Notes under the pieces: generated by a model
Databases searched by the model: none
What the model was told of the DNA's origin: nothing
Seen by the model: the letters and a program-made list of their open reading frames with translations, nothing else
Part shown: piece after piece, positions 1 through 11,895 of the stretch
Layout of the letters: each line of letters opens with the position of its first letter
Position numbering within the stretch: position 1 is the stretch's first letter
Translations under genes and position numbers: made by a program
DNA from: Tetrapyrgos nigripes
Taxonomy: Eukaryota > Basidiomycota > Agaricomycetes > Agaricales > Campanellaceae
Direction: 5' to 3'
DNA: 64,000 nt
Assembly: GCA_013368315.1 (NCBI GenBank)
Contig: JAACJM010000178.1
Span: 1-64,000, forward strand

Positions 1-1265
1 CGAGGTGGACGGTTTGCGTGTAGAAGTGTAGGATTCACATGGGAAAGTCGTGTCATCTATATCATAGAAGCGACCCATGAAGAATATGGGAGTCGGAAGC
101 AAGTATCGGCACCGGAGAGGAAGGATTCAAGGTGGTGAAGTGGAAGTGGGACGTGTTTGTGCCAGTTGTACAAGTCTAGATAGCAAAATTTATTAGACGT
201 TTGACCCGTGTTGAGAGATAGCAAGAGATATACATACCTTGAAATTTGTTCAAAGACCTTCTTTGCCCAGCTCAGAGTAGACGATGAGGAATCCAGGACT
301 CATAGCCTTTGCTTCCATGGTGTATCGCTTAAAGGCAGGGGAATACCATTCCCGGTTCAAATTCCCGCAATGCCCAACCTCGTTCTTCCGACTCCTCACT
401 CTGATCCCTTCGTGGAGCACTCGTTGGTTAGCCCGGGATTGTTAGCGATAGTAGGCGTAGCTGCTAGAGCCAGAAAACAGAGAGCTAGAACCCCCCCTCC
501 CCCCCTGCACGAGACACTGGAATGCGGATCCAAACACCTTTCTAGCTGTAGCCGTCGCAGCTAAACCAGACGGGGGGAGTAGAGCTGACTGTGACAGCGG
601 AAGACATCGACGCCGATGCACCAACCCCGGCTTCTCAGACCCAGACCCGACGGCCATGGTTTGATAACGTTTTTGTAGGATGGGGCTGTTTTGATAGTAG
701 AATGCGTGCAGTTAGAAGCATAAGTGTGGATATGAGATATGGTGTATGGGGTAGGGTATGGAGAGTCGGAATCTGGATGATACGGGGTAGGCGCAACAGG
801 AAGGAAAGATGGAATGAAAAGGCAGGATGGGGAAATGGAGAAATAGGGAAAAAGTGATTCAGTTACCGGTGTCCAGTGCGCAGCAAAGACGGAAATGCAA
901 AATAGTGAACCAACGAGAGAGAGAAAGCAGCCAATGAGGCGAAGAGAGGGACTTTGAGCCCTGGCGGCAAAGAAAGGAGGGGGGGGAAAGAGAGCAATGG
1001 AGAAGGTACGTACATCCTAGCCTCACTCAACTCTACCAACCTCGGATGTTTCTTCGCTTCAGAGTACAGTCCACCAAACACCACCCTTCTGGGGACGCAC
1101 CAAACCAACTTGCCCCACTACTCGTCCTCCTCGATCCCGGCGCAGCAGTAGGGCCGGCAGACCCAAGTACGATTTGCTTCTATAAAGCCAACTACATTCC
1201 ATACCATTGGTAACTGAGTCGAAAAAGTGTGGAGGTTGCGTAGTGTAGAAGCTTCTGGAGGGAGG
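1..1265. repeat. Tandem segmental duplication, copy A
   Basis: This stretch is the first of two diverged copies lying head to tail. Anchors shared with copy B include the GGTTTGCG block near the left end, the segment around 205-265, the blocks ending in CTGACAG/GACAGCGG near 595, and the GTAACTGAGTCGAAAA block near 1210. On the minus strand an acceptor-like CGACTCAG and a donor-like GTACGT (near 1005-1010) flank a short open stretch conserved in both copies, so part of an old intron-containing gene is possible. No long ORF is preserved between copies and I recognise no product. The left end may be cut by the window edge. Confidence 0.7.
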
Positions 1266-1646
1266 AATTCTAGCGGAACGGTTAAATAAGCAAAATGAAT
1301 GTGATGAAGAAATACGAGGACGTACCATGAACTGCGAGGTCTATGGGCACCTTCTGAGCTTCAGGACCCTCAGGGATACCCAGCCCCGTTTTGAGAGTCT
1401 ATCACTCCACTCTTGACATCCTCGTCGTCACCCATCCCTCTGTCTTCTTTAACTCTGTCACACTCTTTTCCGCCCACTCTCTCGCAACCTTTTCACTCTC
1501 TGGATCTCCATCCCATGTTACCTGGTGTCACCAGCTACTTGTTGGATTCTCTGACTTGACGAAGACGAAAGAGAAGACTCTTCCGAGTCTGTATGACGTT
1601 CACTCGTAGTACGTCTGTCCCTCTTGACTAATACGGCTTCTCAAGG

Positions 1647-2980
1647 AGAACGGTTTGCGCGTAGACGGTGTAAGATTCATATGAAAAGGTAGAAATGTTG
1701 TCGACATTGTAGAGGGCGACCAATGAAGGAGTTTGGGAGTTGGAAGCAGAGTGTCGGACACCGGAGAGAAAGGATTTGAGGTGGTGAAGTCGAACGGGGA
1801 TGTGTTTGTGGTTGTATTGGTCTAGATAGCGAAGCTTTAGATGTTTGACCCGGGTTGAGAGAAAGCGAAAGAGATACCTAGAAATCGTCCAGAGACCCTT
1901 CTTTGCCCGACGCAGAGTAGACGATGCGGAATCCAGGACCCATACTTCGAGCTTGTCACTTCAATGTGGTATCGAGGTCAAGGGCGCGGAAATACCACCA
2001 TACTATTTCCCGGTTCAAACTCCCGCACTGCCCAACCTCGTTCTTTCCACTCCCAGGTCTGATCCCTCCATGGAGTAGTAGTCACAGCTGCGGGACAGCT
2101 GGGTCTAGACGAGAGAGAGCTAGAACCCCTCCACATGAGGCACCAGATGGAGATGTAGATGCCTTTCTAGCAGTAGCTGTAGCAGCTAAACCAGACAAAG
2201 TCCCGACTCCCCATTGAGGTTGAGGCAGTAGAGCTGACAGAGACAACGGAAGACATCGACGCCGACGCACTGAGCCCCGGTCCCCAAGACTGACCAACCT
2301 GACAGCCATGATTTGAGAACGGCATTCGTAGGATGGGGCTGTGTTTCCGATAGCGATAGTAGTGTGCACACGGTTAGGAGTATAGGTGGGATGAGATATG
2401 AGTGTATGGGAGTAAGAGTATGGAGAGTGGGAATCTGGATGATATGGGGCCGTGGGTAGGCGTAACAGAAGGAAAGTTGGAATGGAAATGCAGTGTGGGG
2501 AAATGGAGGAATGGGGGAAAACTAAGTCAGTTATCGGTGTTGAGTGCACGGTAAAGAGAGAAATGCGAAACAGTGAACCCAAGCTAGACAGAAAAAGCAG
2601 CGAAGAAGACGAAGAGGGGGACTTTGGGCCCTGGGGGGAAAGAAAGGGGGGAAAGGGGGGGAAAGGGGGGAAAGGGGGGGAAAAGGGGTAAAAAGAGTGT
2701 AAAGAAAAGGAAAAGACACGTACATCCCAGCCTTAATCAACTCTACTAATCTCGGACGTTTCTCCACTTCAGACTAAACACCATCCGCCCTACCCCTGTT
2801 GGGGGGCGCACTAAACCCACTCGCACCACTACTCATCCTCCTAGATTCCAGCGCAGCAGTAGGACTGGCAGACCCAAGTACGATTTTCTTCAACGGGGCC
2901 AACTACATTCCACACCGTTGGTAACTGAGTCGAAAAAAGTACGGAGGTTGCATAGTGTAGAAAGCCCTTAGCAGAGGACA
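1647..2980. repeat. Tandem segmental duplication, copy B
   Basis: Second copy of the unit starting at 1, offset by about 1.65-1.7 kb, in the same order and orientation. Many point differences and small indels show the duplication is not recent. Open frames here (for example 2082-2582 on the minus strand) are not open over the matching part of copy A, which argues against coding. The segment between the copies (1266-1646) is unrelated to them and shows nothing recognisable. Confidence 0.7.
2636..2692 (+). repeat. Poly-G / GGGGGGAAA low-complexity tract
   Basis: Five or more runs of five to seven G separated by AAA lie inside duplication copy B. Copy A has a shorter version near 975-985. The tract could form a G-quadruplex on the plus strand. 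Apparent ORFs through it are compositional. Confidence 0.8.
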
Positions 2981-4332
2981 GTAATGGGGCCAGGAGAGGT
3001 CGGTGATGTTGGTGAAGGAAGAGCAGGGTTGGTAGCGGGAAGCTTGGATGGGATTAGGATTGACGCTGGTGTTAATGTTGACAGTGGGGGCAAGGGTTGG
3101 GGCCAACGGTGGGAACGCAGGGAACAACGCAAAAGGAATCGCAAACGAAGGCGAATCATCCAAACGGCATATCCTCCTCCCTCAGATTCCACCACGTCCC
3201 GCAATGGCGGACAAGACGTAACAGTCATGAGGTAGATGGAAGGTGGAGGAGAGATTTGTGTCGACATGAGTAGGAGAGTCGAGAGAGAGGACAGAGTCGG
3301 TCTGTATTCCTCTGACTAATCAGTCGCTTTCTTTGGTCCAGACCGTCGCTGCAGTACTTATGTTGCCCTGAATCAATCGCGTTTGCGACAACACGGTCTT
3401 TGCTGCCTGTTATATACTCTACTCAAGGGTTGGAGAAGATCCAGTCGTTCCTTTCGTACTCTTTTCGGAAGGCAAATTGGAGACGGCTCATAAGACGTGG
3501 ATTGCCCTCGTACTACGTCTGTCTCTGGCCTCTACATCCCCCTGATCGTTGTAGTTCTACGGTTAACATGGCATCGAATTCTCTGTTCCTTTATCCATGG
3601 ACTTCATTCATGTCCTTTCAACAAACCATACACACAACAACCAACCAGTTTACTCACTCTCCTCCCTCTCTAGGAAGAAACGCGCATGATGGACCTGAAC
3701 ATATCAAAATTACATTGAAATGGCAAGGAGCTGTACAGTGTCACTGAGCACAGTGAGTAATACCTCAGTACTAAATCCTTCATCCCTTCCGCTTTCTTTT
3801 CATCCCATTGTCGAGGACGTCCCAGATATATTTATACATCATTCATTTTATCACTCCTCTACATGTCGTACCTCGCTTGCCATCCTTACTGGAGAACATA
3901 CTGTGTAACACAGAAGATCTGACGGCTAAATCACTCATCACGTCTAGCTGTGCTTGAACGCGTACAGGGTGGGGGGACTTTCTACAAGACATAAGCGTAG
4001 CATGTAATGTACTTTCGCCTAGGGTTATAGGGCCGATAATAATATATTATTTTGCGTATCCACCCTGTCAATCAACTTCAGTCCTCCACATCAAAGGATG
4101 TGTCTATTGTTCTTCGTCTTTCGTCCCACATTTTACATCGCTTTTTATTATTCTACTTGTTGCTTTCTACCTCCAAAACGCTCACTAATCTTCCTTCGTC
4201 CTTTCGCACCCAACTTCCTTGACAGCTACTTGATATCCAGCTCTTCACTTTACCTGACACATCTCTCCTCGCATACACAACTTCCTCCCCATTTATCCAA
4301 ATTACCATCAACACCCGTTACCTTCAACCCTA
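2981..4332. other. Intergenic, no supported gene
   Basis: Short open frames occur on both strands, but none has a recognisable domain or consistent splice structure. An AT-rich tract with repeated TAA/TAT lies near 4036-4050. I see no repeat family that continues elsewhere in the window. Confidence 0.5.
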
Positions 4333-4993
4333 ACGATTCACATGTCCGTTCCCGCCAGCGTGGCGATGCTCTCCTTCTCACACCTTCTACACCTTTACGT
4401 CCGATTCCATGTACTATCTGGGCAACCACTCAAGGAGGTAAGCAGGAAGACAGAGGGTGGATCACTGTGTTCGAGCTGGATGAGGACGGGGATTTTGTTA
4501 AGAAATCATTGTCTTCGTCATTGTCTTCAGCAGCAGGAGTGCAAGGAAAAAATGTGGAGATACTAGAAGTCAGTGTAGAACACAATGAAGCCCCAACATC
4601 ATGAAGAAGAGCCCATGCTATTGATTTCTACGCCAAGGAATTACTGCTTGCGTCTTCAACTTCATCTGGGCCTTCTATGGGCATAGACACGAATATCAAC
4701 GCCACCTCTTAACTTACACTCAACGAAACTAAAGACGGAGAAGAAGGCACTGTATACATCCTCCTTTCAGAGAATTCTGATACCGCTTTGCTTGGGTCCC
4801 TATCAGAGGGATTACCTGGACAAGGTTAAGGTGTGCGTATTCTCGAATGGGACGGGTGGGGCTGGGTGGAGTTAAAAAAGTTGGTCGTTGGCCCGAGCAT
4901 GGAATTGGGGCATTGGGAGCTAGTATGGCTTCGGGGATGGAAAAAGGAATGGAAAGAATGATGGGAGGAAGTCATGCTGTATGGTTGGATTAG
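4333..4993 (+). pseudogene. Decayed carboxy-cis,cis-muconate cyclase (YbhE-like beta-propeller)
   Basis: The plus-strand translation carries the signature order of basidiomycete 3-carboxy-cis,cis-muconate lactonizing enzyme/YbhE-like proteins: RGDALLLTPST, then TIWATT and DRGWITVFELDEDG, then an HAIDFYAKELL-like block, TVYILLSE, VRILEWDGWG, and a C-terminus of GGSHAVWLD followed by TAG at 4991-4993. These enzymes fold as seven-bladed propellers in aromatic (protocatechuate) catabolism. Only the C-terminal half is present, and it needs at least two frame changes or stops (a TGA near 4600, a TAA near 4711 and one near 4828) to be read through. No start or 5' half is visible upstream. It lies tail to tail with the NLR gene. 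The family call rests on remembered motif order, not alignment. Confidence 0.6.
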
Positions 4994-4995
4994 CT

Positions 4996-5539
4996 ATTGA
5001 AATATGTAAGTATGTACAAGAGAGTTAGCTAGGTGATACCAATGAAGATATCTATGTAGCAATGCAAGGTAATGGAGTAATCCATCTATCATGGCAGTCA
5101 TTGGATGCTGCAGCAGAATTTGGTTGAGATAAATGTCCATGCTCAGGAACTTCAATAGAATCTTTGAAACTCTCAAAGCCAATTTTAAAAACGCGCAAAA
5201 CCTTACTTACCATGGTACAAGTATCTCAGAGACATGTGGGTTTTTTTATAAATATGATTTTTCTTATTGAACAGGACATAGGCAACAAAATTCTGGATAT
5301 ATGGATTTTGTGATATTTACTCATTTGATAAATGGAATTTCTGAACAGATGAAGGGAACAGATATAAGATGTTGGTTTCCAAGCTGAAATTTTTGAAAAG
5401 AAAAGGCAGCATTCCTGATGTTTTTGTGTGAAATTGATCAAATGAAAGTTGTGGAAGCATAGAGATACCAATCAAGCTGAAAGCGAGAAACAAAAAAAGA
5501 AGAAAAAAGAAACCAGATATATACAATTGTACTCAACAC
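4996..5539. other. Intergenic / 3' flank of NLR gene
   Basis: AT-rich DNA between two convergent genes. The hydrophobic minus-strand ORFs near 5226-5526 lie directly downstream of the NLR stop codon and are probably 3' UTR. Nothing else is recognisable. Confidence 0.5.
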
Positions 5540-8500
5540 TCATTCCTCATCCTCAGGATTATCATTCCAAACAGAGGTCCAGTTTTCACCACAAACAAAT
5601 TTGCTCCAGTCAACTTTAACTCCAAAGTTTTTAGCATCTGCAGGAATAGTGCCAACCTGCCTCAAATCACTGAATCCACCTCTGAGATGAGATGGGATCC
5701 ATAAAATTAACTTTGGCTCAGGTTCAGCAGTACATAACCAACCCTGAGGATTAATGGAGCAAGATTGATTCCTTTTATTGTACTGGGAGATTGAGGCTGG
5801 AATGAGGTTTGGATGGGAAGGATCAATATTCCAGATCCTTACTGTCTTGTCCTTAGACCCTGAAACCACATGTCTACCATCTGGTGAGAAGGCCACTGAT
5901 TGGACCCAATCTGTGTGGCCTTCAAGAGGCTCTCCAACCTGCTGGCAAGTCTGCACATCCCATATTCTGATAGTCCTGTCACAAGATCCTGACACTACAT
6001 GTCTGCCATCTGGTGAGAAGGCCACTGACTCCACCCAAAATGTGTGGCCTTTCAGACACTCTCCAACCTGCTGGCAAGTCTGCAGATCCCATATTCTGAT
6101 AGTCCTGTCACGAGATCCTGACACTACATGTCTGCCATCTGGTGAGAAGGCCACTGACCTCACCGAATATGTGTGGCCTTTCAGAGGCTCGCCAACCTGC
6201 TGGCAAGTCTGCATATCCCATATTCTGACAGTCATGTCATCAGATCCTGACACCACATGTCTGCCATCTGGTGAGAAGGCCACTGACCTCACCCAATCTA
6301 TATGGCCTTCCAGAGGCTTTCCAACCTGCTTGCAAGTCTGCATATCCCATATTCTGATAGTTTCATCATCAGATCCTGACACCACATGTCTGCCATCTGG
6401 TGAGAAGGCCACTGACTGCACCAAATCTGTATGGCCTTTTAAAGGCTTTCCAACCTGCTGGCAAGTCTGCATATCCCATATTCTGATAGTATTGTCATGA
6501 GATCCTGACACCACATGTCTGCCATCTGGTGAGAAGGCCACTGACCACACCAAATTTGCGTGGCCTTCCAGAGGCTCTCCAGCCTGCTGGCCAGTCTGGA
6601 TATCCCATATTCTGATAGTGTAGTCTGCAGATCCTGACAGTACATGTCTTCCATCTGGTGAGAAGGCCACTGAGTTAATGTCATCTGTATGGTTGGAGAG
6701 CTGCTGAGGCTCTTCAAACTGCTGGAAAGTCTGGATATCCCATATTCTGATAGTGCAGTCATCAGATCCTGACACCACATGTCTGCCATCTGGTGAAAAG
6801 GCCACTGACCAAACCCAACCTGTGTGACCTTCCAGAGGCTCACCAACTTGCTGGCAAGTCTGTATATCCCATATTTTAAGAGTCTTATCATCGGATCCTG
6901 ACATCACATGTCTGCCATCTGATGAGAAGGCCACTGACCTAACCAATCTGGTGTGACCTTCCAGAGGCTTTCCAACCTGCTGGCAAGTTTGCATATCCCA
7001 CATTCTGACAGTTGTGTCAGCAGATCCTGATACCACATGTTTGCCATCTGGTGAGAAGGCCACTGACCACACTCCTTTTGTGTGGCCAACAAAAGGCTCT
7101 CGAAACTGGTGTCCTGTTTGGACATCCCAAATCGTTACAGTATTATCCCCAGATCCTGACACTACATGTCTGCCATCCGGTGAGTAGGCCACTGACCTCA
7201 CCCCTTCTGTGTGGCCTTCCAGAGGCTCTCCGAATTGTTGTCCTGTTTGGACATCCCAAATCCTTACAGTGTTATCACTTGATCCTGATACCACATGTTT
7301 GCCATCTGGTGAGAAGGCTACTGAATGAACTCTATCTCTGTGGCCTTCCAGAGACTCTCCAACCTGCTGGCCAGTCTGGATATCCCATATTCTGATAGTG
7401 TAGTCAGCAGATCCTGACACTACATGTCTGCCATCTGGTGAGAAGGCCACCGACCACACCCTTTCTGTGTGGCCTTTCAGAGGCTTTCCAAAATGGTGTC
7501 CTGTTTGGACATCCCAAATCCTTACAGTATTATCAACAGATCCTGACACTATATATCTTCCATCTGGGGAATATGCTACACTATTCACTCCACTCATTGT
7601 TGATATAGTCATTGGCAGATTGATCCATCTATGTCCTTCAAATTTGATAACATTTCCAATATATTTTAGGAGGCTTTTCACTGTGGTAGATCTGGGTGCA
7701 ATCATTGGCAATATTGAAAGATAGAGATGTGGTGTACTTTCAGACAGAACACTTCCGAAAGTGTCCACTATCCAATGAATATCTTCTGCTGATGTCTCTA
7801 GATCTTTGTTCTTTTTCAAACTTGAGTAAATTCTATTTTCAGTAGCTTGACAGACTTACCTTTTGAGTTTTTGCCCATTCTCCCACATCATCTAGACATT
7901 TCTTTAGAGTAAAGGAATTTCCCATTACACTCATACACTCCATCCAAAAAACCATCCATTTGCTTCTCATAAACTCTGTAACAATTGATAGGATTGTGTT
8001 TCCTCTCCCTTCAACTTTAACTTTTCTCATATGTTTAGTCCAACTCAAACAGCTATATCTCAACTCAGATGGGATATACATATTTATCCTATCCTCTATT
8101 GTTGGATCTTTCACTGCTCTATTCTTGATAAAAGAAGTCTCCAGGTGGCAGATGTTAAATCTAAGCTCCTTTCTCATAATCTCAAAGCAAGCACCAGCCA
8201 GTTGAAAATGAGCAATTTCTGGATGGATATTGAAATTATTCTCTGACGATGTGAGAAACTCTCCAAATGACAAATGATAGTATAACTTTCCATCCCGATT
8301 ATAGACTAGTGCTGATAATTGATTGATCACTTCTTCAGTGACTCTGACTGGTACATCAACTCCTTTTGCACACAGCAAGTTTTTTGATGTATCTTGGGAA
8401 ACAGGTTCAATCACTGCAAGAATTGCTCCCACCACTGCCTTAAGATACTTAAGATTGTCTGGTTGGGAAAATGACTCTGTCAATACTGTCTTGTATAAGA

Positions 8501-9979
8501 GATACAGGGGTTCATATGGCTGTAATTCATCTTTGGTGCCTGTTTGCAGGTCAAGTATGATCTCTAGCCTTCCATCTTTATCCACTCCCTTCCTTATAAA
8601 TGTTAGAGCTGTGGTAACCCAGATGAACAGTCCATTTGCTTTTGCCAGCATATTGTTGACCTTTTCATTGGTGATAAATGGTAGTTTGCTCATGATCAAC
8701 CTTTTCAGATCATCAGCAGTATCAATGTAATCAGTAAGATTGATCTTTCTGATAGCCAATTCTCCCATAAGCTCCTCTCTGATTTCTGGATTTGGTCTGC
8801 TTGTTACAACTATTTTGAGCCATGCAAACTGGAATAGAGCTTTGAAATGCCTCAATAATTCTGAGCGGTGTGAGTCACTACCCCATTCATCCAGGCCATC
8901 AATTATTATAATCACCACCTTTTCTGATGATTTGTTGATCAGCTTCCCAAGCAGAGATGGATCAAGAAATAATTCTAGCTGCTCAGAAAGTGACAGGCTT
9001 GTGCCATCCAAAGAGGGATCCCTATTGAGAGACTCCAGAAGACCTTTCCCATACTCTGGAAAAACCTGAGCCAAATGATAGCTCAGAGTTGGGACCAAAT
9101 TACAGATGTCACTTGTTTCCTGTCCTTTGACACAATGAAATGTTAAAGCCAGTTTGACTTCTTTCTTTGTGTCTATTTTTCTGAATTTATGGGCAAGTGA
9201 AACTGCTATGGCACTTTTGCCACTTCCTGCTATGCCATAGATCCAAACAATGGTAGTGTTGGCCTCAGTTACCCAGTTGCAAAGGTCATTAAGTATCTTG
9301 ACTCTTGTTCCTTCCAAACAAGTGTCTTTCTTTCTTGCTGGCTTAGCAATTGGATTCAACTTTTCCTTCAATACACGAAGCATTTCCATGCCTTCATCAG
9401 TCCTCACTTGAAAAGATTACTAAATTAAGTATCTTGATGCAATGTAGATCTAACACTTACTATAATTGTTAGTGGTCTGAAAAATATCTCTTCCAGCATT
9501 GTTAATGGTTCCTACGTGGAAATTCGATGCATGCGGGAAGAAATTTAAAGATGGAGGTGGTAATTGCACTACATTTTGTAGTAATTAACTTTTGACATGG
9601 TTAGCTAGTTGTATAATAACACACCTTCACCTGATTGCATCAATGACAGTCTCTCATCAGAATTGTCCGGTCTTTTTGAAAGATTGATTCTCTCATTAGG
9701 GGCCTCATCCACTAACATCCTATCAGGAGAAAGATCCCTTGATAGGGATGTGCTGTTGATTTTCCTACGTGCCAGAAGATCCGCACGTCTGGAGATGAGT
9801 TGTTTTGTGTTCTTGCGGTAGAAACCTGGCGTTGCAAAATTCTGGGCCCTTTGACTAGCGAAACTGCCAGCTGTAGTACTAATGTTTGGTGAAACAATTC
9901 TGCTGTATCCTAGTCCAGTGGCACTATTTCTTCTTCCTTGGAATGGATCTCTTGGGGTGCTTCTGCTGTGTCGAGACAT
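5540..9979 (-). CDS. NACHT-WD40 NLR-like protein (STAND NTPase), 4 exons
   Basis: Predicted signal-transducing ATPase of the HET-E/NWD class; such proteins act in fungal non-self recognition and regulated cell death. Exons 9979-9625, 9568-9461, 9406-7860 and 7810-5540 join in frame to 1,426 aa. Introns are 56 nt (branch CTAAC), 54 nt and 49 nt, all GT-AG. The start is the ATG at 9979; the frame reaches a GTG upstream but no earlier ATG. Residues 1-118 are basic and low complexity with no known effector domain. About 134-154 is an N/Q-rich motif (INNAGRDIFQTTNNY). NACHT: Walker A GIAGSGKS at about 212-219, Walker B with four Ile then DGLDE at about 318-328. Residues 735-1335 are 14 WD40 units of 43 aa, with a two-residue insert between units 7 and 8; an acidic tail ends in EDEE. 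All key motifs are intact. A TATA-like TATATA lies near 10309. The 39-nt version of the last intron breaks the frame, so the 49-nt version was chosen. Confidence 0.92.
5810..7640 (-). repeat. 14 x 129-nt WD40-coding tandem array
   Basis: Within exon 4 the DNA repeats with a 129-nt period (43 codons). Framework codons, for example those for SVAFSPDGRHVVSGS and IRIWD, are nearly identical between units, while a few codons vary: the two residues after GHT, the residue before SV, and the residues around D in SGSxDxT. Such DNA-level identity allows unequal recombination and change in repeat number. The antisense strand is also open over several units by chance. Confidence 0.9.
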
Positions 9980-10149
9980 GATGGGGACTGAGCGCAGAAG
10001 CACAGAAAAGTGTCCAATGCACGTGAACCAGTCTTGATTGGCTGCGCGAAAGACTAAATTTGCCTCGTGTTGGTTCTAACTGCATCAATGATCCCATCAC
10101 TTACAATCTTCTGGGCTTCTTTGAAAAAGTCACCTGACTTGGACAGAAC

Positions 10150-10690
10150 ATGGACAGAATTTGGATTACGGATGGCGGATGGACGTCTGGAGGTGCACCA
10201 TCCAGCGGATACCATCCGTCCATCCGTAGTTCATCGTCAGATGGCTGAAGTATGTGAGAATGTGTCGGAGTTGCCAATTTAGGTCGATCTCGGGCTTTCA
10301 CGAGGCACTATATAGTTGCAAAAACTCACCAATATCTACAGAAATCTTTTACAACGCATGAATCATTCTCAGCGGTTTGCTTGACGTCGCATTTGCGTGG
10401 GAAAACCCGTCGGCAAAGAGGCCAAAGCCATTCCCGTCGTAATACTCACTCTGTGTCAGTAGTGAGTAGCTCGATATTTTTAGATGTATCACACAGTACT
10501 TGTACTTAGACATACTTAAACCACAAAAAACTACCTTCAAACTTTTTTTTTACTACGTCAGCCACCTTCAGCCACCCATCCGCGGATGATCTGGTCATCC
10601 GAAGGATGCCATTTGCCGATGGGGATTGGCATTCTTGAACGACTCATCCGAGCGGATGGATCCGCATCCGAACAGCATCCGATCCGCTAG
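10150..10690. repeat. CGGATG/CATCCG-rich repeat, possibly MITE ends
   Basis: Two clusters of the 6-mer CGGATG or its complement lie at about 10165-10230 and 10575-10690, including CATCCGCGGATG and GGATGGATCCGCATCCG. The clusters are roughly in opposite orientation around an AT-richer core. Sub-terminal arrays like this occur in some hAT-type elements, but no transposase or clear target duplication is visible. The element sits in the 5' region of the NLR gene. Confidence 0.45.
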
Positions 10691-10699
10691 GAGCCCTAC

Positions 10700-11727
10700 G
10701 TGACGCCAGGATGAGGATTAAGGATGACGTATAATACCGAGGGCGTAGTACTGGAGATGTCGGCGAAGAAGATTTCGAATTTGCAGTCAAGGCCAACATA
10801 TAAAGGTCACCGTAGGTGATATGATAGTCTGAGATTGACTAAGCTCTGAGGTTGGTCTGAGGTCAGCCTAAAGCTCGCTGCAAGAGAAATGATGAAGCCC
10901 TATTATTCACCAGTTCAAGCTGATAAACCCCCTTATTCCCAGCCCCAATCGTAAAACTTCACAGCAACTGCGGCACCCCCCTCTCATCCATTCGACTCCT
11001 TAGACACGTCCATAGGGAATAGTACGGGTTGGTGCGGTAAGTGACAGGTCACGAGGACGGGGTATGATGGGGACGGGTTGGCTTATCTTATCCCGCTCCA
11101 CACCCGCGACCCGCCACCTGATGGATGCAAGTCTTGTGGTTATTAGGGCCGCTTCCGGACGGGATAACGGAAGTGTCTGAGCCTTTAACTTCGGAGCTCA
11201 GGAGAGCAGGACAGGTAGTTCTAGCCGTGGAGGATGGTGAATTGAGGTACCTCAGAGAAGGAACACTGGACATTCTTTGCAGAAATTAGATTCGACTATC
11301 TATGGATCGAATGGCTTCCGGATATAGCCTTTGAAATGTCTCGAAGATTGCCAATTAACCCCAGATAAAAGGGCTTTTTACTTTAGGACTGGTAATAAAC
11401 TTGTGATAATAATTTGTAGTCCAATGCCTCGTCAGACTGTGATTTGCCGTCCGTAAGAATCATATTTGTGTGGGTTTGAGCCAAATCGCCAGTGCACGTA
11501 CATACACCTTCTCTGGCGAAATGAAGTGACACAAGAGATATGATGCAGCCATCACCAACTGAAATGGGTAGTCGATGTCTCTTTCGGCAGAACAGGTTAG
11601 TTGCGATTGCGGAACTCAAAGAGCATACGATTACTGAAGAATATACTTTGAGCGGAATAAATTGCTATTGTTTATCGCATGTACTTGACCACATACAAAT
11701 AAGAATGTCTGAGATGGAAAGGTGAGC
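10700..11727. other. Intergenic, no supported gene
   Basis: No ORF with a recognisable product and no repeat with an obvious partner in the window. The ORFs present are under about 80 codons and show no splice structure. Confidence 0.5.
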
Positions 11728-11895
11728 ATGATGATTATTCCAAAAGAGAATTTTGATGCTGAGGTTGCAAGGCTATGTTTCCATCATGATGCTGATGCTC
11801 CCAATATCTTGAGCCTTCCACCTGATGTTAATTTCCCGGTGTGCACTGAGTTGCTCCACTGGCTCCCGGACAACACTGAACGCCTGGTAGAATGA
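11728..11895 (+). CDS. Short hypothetical ORF (55 aa), possible exon fragment
   Basis: ATG at 11728 to TGA at 11893. The peptide (start MMIIPKENFDAEVARLC, end LPDNTERLVE) has balanced composition unlike the surrounding low-complexity DNA. It could be an exon of a decayed gene together with the open frame at 11540-11725. I do not recognise it and found no supporting splice signals. Confidence 0.2.
   Translation: MMIIPKENFDAEVARLCFHHDADAPNILSLPPDVNFPVCTELLHWLPDNTERLVE

Noticed and set aside
2082..2582. 166-codon minus ORF in duplication copy B
   Set aside because: The matching part of copy A contains stops and indels that are not multiples of three, and composition is low complexity.
5778..6500. 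240-codon plus-strand ORF opposite the WD40 array
   Set aside because: It repeats with the same 129-nt period as the sense WD40 units (PDTTCLPSGEKATD-type shadow) and is explained by antisense reading of the NLR exon.
7821..7859. 39-nt version of the last NLR intron
   Set aside because: Using the acceptor at 7821 shifts the frame; the 49-nt version ending at 7811 keeps it and has a more usual length.
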